In this document: piece after piece, positions 8,378 to 16,176 of the stretch
How positions within the stretch are numbered: the stretch's first letter is position 1
Layout: every line of letters begins with the position of its first letter
NCBI GenBank assembly: GCA_025194985.1
Contig: JAOANE010000047.1
Span: 35,631-99,630, forward strand
DNA from: Regnicoccus frigidus
Lineage (GTDB): Bacteria > Cyanobacteriota > Cyanobacteriia > PCC-6307 > Cyanobiaceae
DNA length: 64,000 bases
Direction: 5' to 3'
Translations under genes and position numbers: made by a program
The notes under the pieces: generated by a model
Databases searched by the model: none
What the model was told of the DNA's origin: nothing
Seen by the model: the letters and a program-made list of their open reading frames with translations, nothing else

Positions 8378-10866
8378 AGTCATTCACGGCTCTCCTGGCG
8401 TGGTCGCTAGCCCTGGTGCTGGCGCTCGCGGCCCTGTTCAGCCCAGCCCTGGCGACGATGGGAGCAACCTCCCCTGGCATCGGCACCCCCAGCGCTCCCT
8501 TGCCGCTCTCCAATGATGCCCTCAGCGAACGGGCCCCGTTCAACCAGAGCGCCCACTACCCCCTGGGCCTGCGCCCCGATCCCGCCCTCTACAAACCCCA
8601 CGCCGACTGGATCGGCAGATTGATCCTGCCCAGTGAGCGCGAGCTGGCCGAGGCCCCGGGCACTCCGGGCCAGGACTGGACCTGGATCGAACTCGAACAG
8701 GTGCCAGCGCCGCAGGCGTCGTTGCTGGGCCAGCGCCTACGGCTCGGCTGGAAGGACAACCCACCTCTGACGAACCTGGTGCGCGCGGTCACCACCGACA
8801 TCCGTCTGGATGCCGCCGCCCGCTCCGCCAGCACCGATGGCAACGTGGTGCCCGTGCGCCTCGATGGACGCCGGCGAGTGGGGCCGCTGCAGTCCCTGGC
8901 GGGCGCGCGCCCCCGCGATGACGTGATCGTGGAACTGCAGGAGGTCGCCGTGGCGCCTGCCGATGGGCTCGCCGCTGCGGGCGCCCCATCTCTGCGCATC
9001 GGCCGGCCGCCGATCCAGACCACCGGCCGCTGGGTCGCGCTGGCGCAGATCCTGGGCCCCGCCCCAGCTGTTGGCGGCGGTTCAGCCTCCGATCGCTACC
9101 GGGTGCAGCACTACGACAGCGAGCGGGGGGCGTTCAGTGGGCCGATCACCACCGTGCGCGTCCCCCAGCAGCCCCTCAACCGCAACGGCCGCTGGATGTC
9201 CAGCCCCTTGGGCCTGGTGAGCAACCCCATCGGCGAGCAGGGCTGGTATCTCTATGGCGCCCCCGATGCCACGGGGCTGTTCACGGTCCAGGCCCTGCGG
9301 CCCCGGGCCTTGTTTCAGCTCATGGCCGACCAACTGCAGCACGGCCGCGACGCCAGCTGGCGCTACCTGCAGCGCGGCAGCTGGGCCCCCACCAGCCTCC
9401 AGCGCGGAAGTTTCTCGCGGGTCGAGCTTGCCGCGAAAACTCCGGTGCCCTGGGTCCTGGGGGACCGCGGCCTGCTGATCCACCTGTTCGGGGGCATCGG
9501 TGGCCGCCAGGCAGAGCCCATCGCTTTTTTCACCGTGACCGGCCACTTCGCCTTCGGAGAGGCGGAGGTGGTGCGCGACCCCTTCACCGGCGAGCTTCAG
9601 TTCGCCCTGCGTTACCACCAGATCTATGCCAACAATCCCGATGGGATCGTGGCCGGCACGCAGGACTGGAGCGCCTATGCCGGCGACCTGCGCCGGGGCT
9701 GGCTGTGCACACGGCCCTTCTCTGATCTGCTGGTCAAGCTGGATCGCTTCGACGAGCCCGCCCGCTCCGATTTCGGCGCTGGCGAATCCCAGTTGTCGTT
9801 GTTGAGGGAACTGCAACTGCAGGCGGAGGTGTTGATGGCCCGCTACCGCAGCGGCGATGGCACCGGCTTCAACGGCGTGGGCGCGGCGATCTCCTGCGTA
9901 CAGGACTCCAGCCAGGCCCTGGCGATTGCGGTGGAGCGCCTGCGCCTGCGGCTCGCGTCTGCCACCAGCCAAGGACCTGGCTCAGGCCCCGACGCCGAGC
10001 GGATCCAATCCCTCGAACGCCTCACCCGCTCCCTCGATGGCCTGCTCACGCCCTTTGGACAGATGCGCGCCGATTGGCGCCGCAATGCGGCCGTGGTGGA
10101 ACAGTCGTCCCAGGGGATGGACGAGGGTGCGGCCTTCCGCCGCAGCACCGGTCTGCGGGTCACGTTGCTGAGCTGGCGCACGATGGTGCCCCGCAGCGGC
10201 CACGACAATCTGGCCCAGCTGTTCCTGAACCAAGGCGCCCAGCTGCATGTGCTGCGCACCAACCAGATTCCTGGCGGGGATGGGCGGATCACTCCTTTGG
10301 CCCCCACCGATCTGCTCGGTCAGCTGCCGCCCGTGGCCTCCCTGCTGCGCCGGATCGCCTCTGCCCTGTTCATGGCCGTCGGTTGGCGAACCGTGGCCAT
10401 GACCCTGGCGATCCTTGTGCCCTACGCCCTGCTGGCTCTGGCCCTGGGACGACGCTCCGGTTTCCTCCATGCGCAGGTGCGCTGGGGACCGCCACTCCCC
10501 CTGTTGCGCCGATCCCTTGGTTGGTTGCTGATGCCCGCCTTGGTGGAAGAACTGTTGTTTCGCGTCGCCCTGCTGCCCCATCCGCTGGAGGGGGAAGGCC
10601 TGGCGGGCACGCTCGCCTGGGGCTCCTTGAGCCTGGGGCTGTTTGTGATCTACCACCCCCTGGCGGGGCGCACCTGGTACCCCAACGCCAAGAGGGTGTT
10701 CCATGACCCACGTTTTCTGGTGCAGTGCACCCTGCTGGGGTTGGCCTGCCTAGTCGCCTACAACCTCAGCGGCTCGATTTGGCCGCCACTGCTGATCCAC
10801 TGGCTGGCGGTCACGGTCTGGCTAGGGCCCCTGCAGGGACACCGGCGCCTACGGCCAGCACGGTGA
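8371..10866 (+). CDS. CPBP-family intramembrane metalloprotease with large N-terminal domain
   Basis: An 831-residue protein with a signal peptide or anchor at residues 1-28 (SFTALLAWSLALVLALAALFSPALA), about 620 residues of non-membrane sequence, then a C-terminal bundle of membrane helices from about residue 665. The CPBP (Abi/CAAX-like) glutamate motif EELLFR lies near residue 727, followed by the later motifs FVIYHPLAGR and IWPPLLIHWLAV with candidate metal-binding His. CPBP proteins are membrane-embedded proteases or related enzymes; plant and cyanobacterial members often have unknown substrates. The N-terminal domain is much larger than a minimal CPBP protein and I do not recognise it. 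Start GTG 8371 or GTG 8374, the latter forming a GTGA overlap with the gene before. Confidence 0.75.
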   Translation: MVKSFTALLAWSLALVLALAALFSPALATMGATSPGIGTPSAPLPLSNDALSERAPFNQSAHYPLGLRPDPALYKPHADWIGRLILPSERELAEAPGTPGQDWTWIELEQVPAPQASLLGQRLRLGWKDNPPLTNLVRAVTTDIRLDAAARSASTDGNVVPVRLDGRRRVGPLQSLAGARPRDDVIVELQEVAVAPADGLAAAGAPSLRIGRPPIQTTGRWVALAQILGPAPAVGGGSASDRYRVQHYDSERGAFSGPITTVRVPQQPLNRNGRWMSSPLGLVSNPIGEQGWYLYGAPDATGLFTVQALRPRALFQLMADQLQHGRDASWRYLQRGSWAPTSLQRGSFSRVELAAKTPVPWVLGDRGLLIHLFGGIGGRQAEPIAFFTVTGHFAFGEAEVVRDPFTGELQFALRYHQIYANNPDGIVAGTQDWSAYAGDLRRGWLCTRPFSDLLVKLDRFDEPARSDFGAGESQLSLLRELQLQAEVLMARYRSGDGTGFNGVGAAISCVQDSSQALAIAVERLRLRLASATSQGPGSGPDAERIQSLERLTRSLDGLLTPFGQMRADWRRNAAVVEQSSQGMDEGAAFRRSTGLRVTLLSWRTMVPRSGHDNLAQLFLNQGAQLHVLRTNQIPGGDGRITPLAPTDLLGQLPPVASLLRRIASALFMAVGWRTVAMTLAILVPYALLALALGRRSGFLHAQVRWGPPLPLLRRSLGWLLMPALVEELLFRVALLPHPLEGEGLAGTLAWGSLSLGLFVIYHPLAGRTWYPNAKRVFHDPRFLVQCTLLGLACLVAYNLSGSIWPPLLIHWLAVTVWLGPLQGHRRLRPAR

Positions 10867-10887
10867 CGCCGATGACCGCCAGGGCGA

Positions 10888-11001
10888 TCAGCACCAGGCC
10901 CTGGGCCCACGGCCACCGACTGAAATCGAGCTCAGGCCGCTCTTGGCAAAGTTGAAGCGGAGGGGGCCAAGGCGGGCGGAGCGGCGGAAGCGGAAGGGCA
11001 T
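10888..11001 (-). pseudogene. DUF4236-like N-terminal fragment
   Basis: A 37-codon ORF starts MPFRFRRSARLGPLRFNFAKSG and continues LSSISVGGRG, matching the N-terminal signature of DUF4236 proteins (phage- and plasmid-like small proteins of unknown function), then stops. Directly downstream a shifted frame gives a hydrophobic stretch (AQGLVLIALAVIGVTVLAVG), so the original may have been longer and frameshifted. It lies between the CPBP gene and the first glycosyltransferase, overlapping nothing on +. Confidence 0.5.
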
Positions 11002-11193
11002 GGCGATCAGCGGATCATGAAGCGCTTGCTCCCGGAGCTGAGTCAGCCCAATGGATGCGCCATGAAGACCACCAGCCTGCCGGGCCAACAACCTGTTGGC
11101 ACTACACAGCCAGATCACACCTAACCCCATCCGATCCGGTCCGTTGCCGGTAGTCCCTGCATCCCCTACCGCAGCGGTCAGCATCGTTGGATC

Positions 11194-11958
11194 GTGACGA
11201 CGCAAGCCACACCGATGAGCAGGCCATCCCGGGCGCCGCGGCCGGATCCGCTGCCTCGCGCCCTGCCGACCACGGCTGGGGGAGAATCCACGATCAGCGT
11301 GGTCATCCCGGTGCTGAATGAAGCCGGCCTGCTGGAATCGGCCCTTACGCACTGGCACAGCCTCAAGAGCAGCGGGGCCGAGTTGATTGTGGTGGATGGC
11401 GGCAGTCGCGATGGCACGGCCGAGCGGATCCGCCAGGCAGGCTTCACGGTGGTTCAGGCAGGGCGGGGCCGCGCCAGCCAGATGAATGCCGGTGCCGGCA
11501 ACAGCAGCGGCGCGCTGCTGCTCTTTCTCCATGCCGACACCCGCCTGCCTACGGGCGCGCTCGCCATGGTGCGGCAGGCCCTATCGGCCGGCCCCGGCTG
11601 GGGTCGCTTCGATGTGGAGCTCTCGGGTGGCGGAGCGCTGCTGCGACTGGTGGCCGCCTCGATGAACCTGCGCTCGCGGCTGAGTGGCATCGCCACCGGC
11701 GATCAGGCGATCTTTCTGAGCCGCACCTGCTTCGATCGCGTCGGCGGCTTTCCCGACCAGCCGCTGATGGAAGACGTCGAACTCTCGGCGCGGCTGCGGT
11801 CCCTGTCCGCCCCCGTCTGCCTGCGGGCCCGGGTGGTCACCTCGCCGCGGCGCTGGCATCGCCACGGCATCGTGCCGACGATCCTGACCATGTGGGGCTT
11901 GCGACTGGCCTATGCCTGCGGCGTTCCGGCCCAGGCGTTGGCACGGTTCTACCGATGA
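11194..11958 (+). CDS. GT2 glycosyltransferase, rSAM/selenodomain-associated transferase 2 type
   Basis: Family-2 glycosyltransferase of about 254 aa. The nucleotide-sugar fold is clear: ISVVIPVLNEAGLLESAL, IVVDGGSRDGT, the DxD-type metal motif LLFLHADTRLP, and the acceptor-side block GGFPDQPLMEDVELSARLR. This matches the TIGR04283 group, which recurs beside the radical-SAM protein ArsS in arsenosugar clusters, and arsS and arsM lie 3.9-8 kb downstream on the other strand. Inferred role: transfer of a sugar to, or trimming of, the arsenosugar or its lipid carrier. Start GTG 11194; ATG 11215 is an alternative. The stop overlaps the next gene (ATGA), so this opens a + strand operon of three glycosyltransferase-like genes and a DUF547 gene. 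Confidence 0.88.
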   Translation: MTTQATPMSRPSRAPRPDPLPRALPTTAGGESTISVVIPVLNEAGLLESALTHWHSLKSSGAELIVVDGGSRDGTAERIRQAGFTVVQAGRGRASQMNAGAGNSSGALLLFLHADTRLPTGALAMVRQALSAGPGWGRFDVELSGGGALLRLVAASMNLRSRLSGIATGDQAIFLSRTCFDRVGGFPDQPLMEDVELSARLRSLSAPVCLRARVVTSPRRWHRHGIVPTILTMWGLRLAYACGVPAQALARFYR

Positions 11959-12728
11959 ACGCCAACCGCGCAGGCCGCTTCACCACCGTTGACGGCACCG
12001 TGGGCGACACCGTCATGGTGATCATTCCGGTGCTCAACGAGCAGGACACCCTGGCCTCGGTGATCGGCCAGCTGCAAGCAATCGGCCTGCCTCACATCCG
12101 GGTGGTCGACAACGGCAGCAGCGATGCCAGCGCCGCGGTGGGCACGGCCGCCGGCGCCGAGTTGCTGCGCGAACCGGTGGCCGGCTATGGCCGGGCCTGC
12201 TGGCGCGGGCTCGCCCAGCTGCCCGAGGCGATCGACTGGATCCTCTTCTGCGATGGTGACGGCAGCGACGACCTGGCCTCGTTGCCGGGCTGGATCAGCC
12301 GGCTGGCCGACCACGACCTGATCCTGGGCAACCGGGCCGCCACGGCGGCAGGCCGCCGGGCACTCACGCCCGTGCAGCGCTTCGGCAACAGCCTGGCGAC
12401 CAGCCTGATCCAGCTGGGTTGGGGCCGGCGCTACCAGGATCTCGGCCCGCTGCGGTTGGTGCGCCGCAGCAGCCTGGCGGCGCTGGAGATGGGCGATCGC
12501 GGCTTCGGCTGGACGATCGAGATGCAGGTGCGAGCCATCGAAACCGGCCTGCGCATCTGCGAGTTGCCGGTGCCGCACCATCCCCGCCGCGGCGGCCACT
12601 CCAAGATCTCCGGCACCGTGGGCGGCAGTGTTCGGGCCGGGCTGGCCATCCTCAGCACCCTGGCTCGCCTCTACGGCCAACGGCTGTGGCGGAACCGGCT
12701 CGTGCAAGCGCGCAGCGAAGCGTCCTGA
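11955..12728 (+). CDS. GT2 glycosyltransferase, polyprenyl-phosphate mannosyl/glucosyltransferase-like
   Basis: A 257-residue GT2 enzyme beginning at the ATG that overlaps the previous stop. Motifs: VMVIIPVLNEQDTLASVI, IRVVDNGSSDAS, ILFCDGDGSDDLASLP (the DxD site) and the DPM1-like LVRRSSLAALEMGDRGFGWTIEMQVRA with a later HPRRGGHSKISGTVGGSVRAG. DPM1/DpgS-type enzymes load a sugar onto polyprenyl phosphate. The next gene encodes a GT-C-like membrane transferase that would use such a donor, so the pair may form a lipid-linked sugar donor system. That coupling is inference from context. Confidence 0.85.
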   Translation: MNANRAGRFTTVDGTVGDTVMVIIPVLNEQDTLASVIGQLQAIGLPHIRVVDNGSSDASAAVGTAAGAELLREPVAGYGRACWRGLAQLPEAIDWILFCDGDGSDDLASLPGWISRLADHDLILGNRAATAAGRRALTPVQRFGNSLATSLIQLGWGRRYQDLGPLRLVRRSSLAALEMGDRGFGWTIEMQVRAIETGLRICELPVPHHPRRGGHSKISGTVGGSVRAGLAILSTLARLYGQRLWRNRLVQARSEAS

Positions 12729-12729
12729 G

Positions 12730-14043
12730 ATGGAACGCCCTCCCGCCTCACCACCTCCCGCACCACCGGCTCCCGCCTGGATCCTCCCCAGCAGCGCCGC
12801 CTTGCTGATCATTGGCGCCGCCGCGATGGCCCCGAACGGGCAGCTGACAGATCCCGACGTGCTGCAGCGTTTTTTCCTGGCGGCGGCAGTGATGCTGGCG
12901 GGCTTCGCCCTCACCTGGCGTCTGAAAACGGTGGGGGCGGCCTGGTTCTGGGGCGTGGCGCTGGCCGCCCGGCTGCTGCTGCTGCCGATGGAGCCCGGCG
13001 ACGACATCTGGCGCTACCTCTGGGAAGGGCACATCCAGACCCTGGGCTTCAATCCGTTCGAGCTGGCGCCCGACGCCACCGCGCTGGTTCCCTGGCGCAC
13101 GCCCTGGTGGGGGCTGATCAACCACCAGGACGTCTCAGCGATCTACCCGCCGCTGACCCAACTGCTGTTCCGGCTGCTGGCCTTGGGCGGCCCCAGCGTG
13201 CTGGCCGTGAAGCTGGCGATCGTGGCGGCCGATCTGGGGGTCTGCGCGTTGCTGGCGCGCCGCTTCGGCCACGGCCCGAGCCTGCTCTACGCCTGGAACC
13301 CCCTGATCCTCACTGTCTTCGCGGGGGGCGGGCATTTCGACAGCTGGTTCCTGCTGCCGCTGGTGGCGGCCTGGTTCCTGATCGATCCAGCCCAGGGCGA
13401 TCGGCGTTGGCTGGCGGGCGCCCTGCTGCTGGGCGTGAGCATCGCGATCAAGTGGATCTCCCTACCGGTGCTGGGGTTCCTGGTCTGGCGGTCGCTGCGG
13501 GCGCGGCGCCCCGGGCTGGCCCTGCTGGTGGGGGCGCTGGGGCTGCTGCCGATGGCGGCGTCGGCGTTGGTGTTCTGCGAACCAACCAGCTGCCCGCTGG
13601 TTCCCACCGGATCGTCCTTCGTGCGTTACGGGCGCAGCGCCGAGCTGTTGCCCCATTTGGTGGGCGCCGTCTGGAGCGCCTCGCGGAGCTGGAACGCCCT
13701 GTTTCTGCTCGCCCCACTGCCGGTGCTGGCGCTGCTGACGTTGCGGGCCCGCAGCGTCGCCCAATTCAGCCGCTGGTGGTTCCTTTGCCTTTTCTTCACA
13801 TCCCCGATCATCCATGCCTGGTACTTCAGTTGGCTGATCCCCTTCGCGGTGCCGAACGGGCACTGGGGGGCGCGGCTGGTCAGCGGCTCCGCCTTCCTCT
13901 ACTTCGTGCTCCCGTCCCGCCTGCCGGTCTGGGAACTCAGCGATCCCGAACGCCTGCTGCTCTGGGGCCCCCTGCTGTTCGGCACTGCCCTGAGCGCCCT
14001 CGCTGGCACCGCTGACCCCGTTGAACTTCCAGAAAACGCCTGA
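12730..14043 (+). CDS. Polytopic GT-C-like (polyprenol-phosphate-sugar-dependent) glycosyltransferase
   Basis: A 437-residue membrane protein with about 10 hydrophobic helices after a Pro-rich N-terminus (MERPPASPPPAPPAPAW). The first large loop has the GT-C type acidic motif GDDIWRYLWEGHIQTLGFNPFE followed by INHQDVSAIYPPLTQLLFRL, characteristic of mannosyltransferases of the MptB/DUF2029 kind that take sugar from a polyprenol-phosphate donor. It starts one base after the previous gene's stop. Together with the DPM1-like gene it suggests glycosylation at the outer face of the cytoplasmic membrane; the acceptor is unknown. Confidence 0.75.
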   Translation: MERPPASPPPAPPAPAWILPSSAALLIIGAAAMAPNGQLTDPDVLQRFFLAAAVMLAGFALTWRLKTVGAAWFWGVALAARLLLLPMEPGDDIWRYLWEGHIQTLGFNPFELAPDATALVPWRTPWWGLINHQDVSAIYPPLTQLLFRLLALGGPSVLAVKLAIVAADLGVCALLARRFGHGPSLLYAWNPLILTVFAGGGHFDSWFLLPLVAAWFLIDPAQGDRRWLAGALLLGVSIAIKWISLPVLGFLVWRSLRARRPGLALLVGALGLLPMAASALVFCEPTSCPLVPTGSSFVRYGRSAELLPHLVGAVWSASRSWNALFLLAPLPVLALLTLRARSVAQFSRWWFLCLFFTSPIIHAWYFSWLIPFAVPNGHWGARLVSGSAFLYFVLPSRLPVWELSDPERLLLWGPLLFGTALSALAGTADPVELPENA

Positions 14044-14050
14044 ATCAGAT

Positions 14051-14113
14051 CCCTTCTGAATCCCGACGGCCTCTGACCGCACGGCCTTCTGACCCGACTG
14101 CCTCCTGAACCCG
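14051..14113 (+). repeat. Four degenerate copies of a 15-18-bp unit
   Basis: Between the GT-C gene and the DUF547 gene, units starting CCTTCTGA, CCTCTGA, CCTTCTGA and CCTCCTGA follow each other, each trailed by a C/G-rich tail. It resembles a decayed minisatellite. It may form part of the ribosome-loading region for the next gene; no other function can be read. Confidence 0.4.
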
Positions 14114-14115
14114 CC

Positions 14116-15021
14116 ATGCTCCGCCCGTCCCTCTCCAGGCCCAGCCTGCCGTCGTTGCTGGGCCTGCCGGCCCTGATCGGCAGCCTGATCCTGCTACCCG
14201 CCTGCGGCCTGCTGCCCCAGTCCTCCGGCCCGTCCGATGGGCTGGGGGGCCTGGCGGGGCTGGCCAGCTCAACGGCCACGCCGGCCCCGCTGCTCGATAA
14301 CAGCGCTTTCACCGAAGTGCTGGAGCGCTTTGTGGATGCCGAGGGTCTGGTCGATTACCGCGGCCTGCAGCAGAACCCCAAGGCGCTCCAGGCCTACGTG
14401 GACCAGCTCGCCGCCCTTCCCGCCGCCAGCTTCGCCAGCTGGAGCGAAGCGGAGCAGATCGCTGTGCTGCTCAACGCCTACAACGCCCTCACCCTGGTCG
14501 CGATCATCGAGCACGACCCGCTCAAGGCCAGCATTCGCGACATCCTCGGGGTGTGGAACCTGAGACGCCACACCGTGGCCGGCCAGTCGATGACCCTCGA
14601 TCACCTCGAGCACGGCATCCTGCGCAAGGACTACAACGAACCGCGCATCCATGCCGCCCTCGTCTGCGCGGCGGTGAGTTGCCCGCCCCTGCGCCGCGAG
14701 CCGTTCAGCGGCGAACAGCTCGATGCCCAGCTCGACAACCAGGTGGACCTCTGGCTCGGCGGACCCCACGGCCTGCAGATCGATCGCGCCACCAACACCG
14801 TGGCGATCTCGAAGATCTTCGAGTGGTTCGCCGAAGACTGGGACCGCACCTACAAAACCGACAAGGTGTTCGGCGGCAACCCCAAGCAAAGCGCCGTGCT
14901 CAATTTCATCAGCCAACACAGCCCCCCGGCCGACCGCCTCTACCTCAACGACGCCACCTACCGCTTCACCTACCTCGACTACGACTGGGCCCTGAACAGC
15001 CAGAGAAAGCCAGATGGGTGA
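14116..15021 (+). CDS. DUF547-domain lipoprotein
   Basis: A 301-residue protein with an N-terminal lipoprotein signal (hydrophobic LLGLPALIGSLILLPAC, lipobox ending at Cys about residue 33) followed by a complete DUF547 domain: FVDAEGLVDYRGLQ, AVLLNAYNALTLVAIIEH, and the strongly conserved IHAALVCAAVSCPPLRREPFSGEQLDAQLDNQV with two cysteines, then ISKIFEWFAEDW. DUF547 has no settled function; it may be a thiol-protease-like fold. It is often a neighbour of arsenosugar or selenodomain-linked radical SAM genes. Predicted to be anchored at the periplasmic membrane face. Its stop lies only 4 bp from the stop of the convergent arsM. Confidence 0.85.
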   Translation: MLRPSLSRPSLPSLLGLPALIGSLILLPACGLLPQSSGPSDGLGGLAGLASSTATPAPLLDNSAFTEVLERFVDAEGLVDYRGLQQNPKALQAYVDQLAALPAASFASWSEAEQIAVLLNAYNALTLVAIIEHDPLKASIRDILGVWNLRRHTVAGQSMTLDHLEHGILRKDYNEPRIHAALVCAAVSCPPLRREPFSGEQLDAQLDNQVDLWLGGPHGLQIDRATNTVAISKIFEWFAEDWDRTYKTDKVFGGNPKQSAVLNFISQHSPPADRLYLNDATYRFTYLDYDWALNSQRKPDG

Positions 15022-15025
15022 ACGC

Positions 15026-16126
15026 TCAGCAGCAGCTGGCAGATTCTGAAGTCAGGCTGCCGTCAGGGGAGCAAACAGAGCCTGCATCGGCAAGGTCAAA
15101 AGGAAGGCCGCCACCGCAGCCGGGGAAGGGGCCGTAGTGGCGATCGAAGCTGCCGATGAACTGGAAGTGGGGCGCGTGGCGGCTTTCGGCCAGCATCCGG
15201 AAGGTGTTGCCGCAGACGGGGAACACCCGGCCCGCCTCGATGCGGTGGTGCTTGTCGAAGGGAAAGACGTGCGGGTGGGCGGCGATTCCGCCCTGGTAGA
15301 TCACGGCCTGGCCGTGGTCTTCGCAGGCTTCTTCGAGCCCATCGATGGCGAACAGGCGGTGCGTGGCGGAGAAGAAGCGCAGCGGACCGGTGCGGGCGCT
15401 GAGGGCCGGATCGGTGATCGCCAGCGGCCGGTCGCTCACCAGGCGCGGATCGGGGAAACCGGCGCGGCGGGCCAGCTGCAGGAAGTCGTTCCAGTAGAGG
15501 GCGCCGCTGAGGCATTCGCCGTAGAGCACCGGGTCACGGAGCAGCGCTTCGGGTACGCGCCGATCGGCGTAGACATCGGCGAAATAGAACTCGCCACCGG
15601 GTTTGAGCAGGCGCCGCACCCCGGCCAGCACGGCCAGCTTGTCGGTGCAGAGGTTCACCACACAGTTGGAAACCACCAGATCGAAGCTGGCCGGCACCAG
15701 GGGCAGCTCGCCCAGGTTCTCCAGGGTTCCCTCCAGGAACGAGACGTTGGCGTAGCCGAAGCGCTCGGCGTGGAAATCGCGATGGGCCTCGGCCACCTCC
15801 AGCTGCTGGGGGGTCATGTCGATCCCCACCACCGAGCCGGTCGGTCCCACCAACTGGGCGAGCAGGTAAACGTCGCGGCCGCTGCCACAACCGAGGTCGA
15901 GCACGCGGGCGCCTTCCAGCAGCTCCGGCACCACCAGGCCGCAGCCGTAATAACGCGAGAGCACCTCGGGATGGATGCGGGCCAGCAGCGGCCGCAGCGC
16001 GGTGGGAACCGCCGAGGCATCACAGCAGGCGTCGGTGCGCAGGTCGGCGCTGCTCGCCAGGGTGCTGCCGTAATACTCCTGAACGCCCTCCTGGAGGGTG
16101 TTGGGCTGGGTGCTGATGCTGGCCAT
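15026..16126 (-). CDS. arsM: Arsenite S-adenosylmethionine methyltransferase ArsM
   Basis: Class I SAM methyltransferase that methylates As(III); 366 aa from the ATG at 16126. The SAM-binding motif is ARVLDLGCGSGRDVYLLAQLVG, with VVGIDMTPQQLEVA next. The ArsM cysteines are present: RTDACCDAS near the N-terminus, VVSNCVVNLCTDK in the catalytic domain and LYGECLSGALYW downstream. A C-terminal extension contains VFPVCGNTF, FPGCGGGLPF and ends in Cys-Cys. The upstream in-frame extension to 16249 overlaps the preceding gene and is not used. Third gene of an arsS / TVP38-flavoprotein / arsM operon, 50 bp after the fusion gene. Product, with ArsS, is most likely a dimethylarsenosugar precursor. Confidence 0.92.
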   Translation of the reverse strand: MASISTQPNTLQEGVQEYYGSTLASSADLRTDACCDASAVPTALRPLLARIHPEVLSRYYGCGLVVPELLEGARVLDLGCGSGRDVYLLAQLVGPTGSVVGIDMTPQQLEVAEAHRDFHAERFGYANVSFLEGTLENLGELPLVPASFDLVVSNCVVNLCTDKLAVLAGVRRLLKPGGEFYFADVYADRRVPEALLRDPVLYGECLSGALYWNDFLQLARRAGFPDPRLVSDRPLAITDPALSARTGPLRFFSATHRLFAIDGLEEACEDHGQAVIYQGGIAAHPHVFPFDKHHRIEAGRVFPVCGNTFRMLAESRHAPHFQFIGSFDRHYGPFPGCGGGLPFDLADAGSVCSPDGSLTSESASCC

Positions 16127-16176
16127 GGCGCCGGGGAACGAAGGATGGAAGGTGGGAGAAGGACGGAGGTGGGCGA

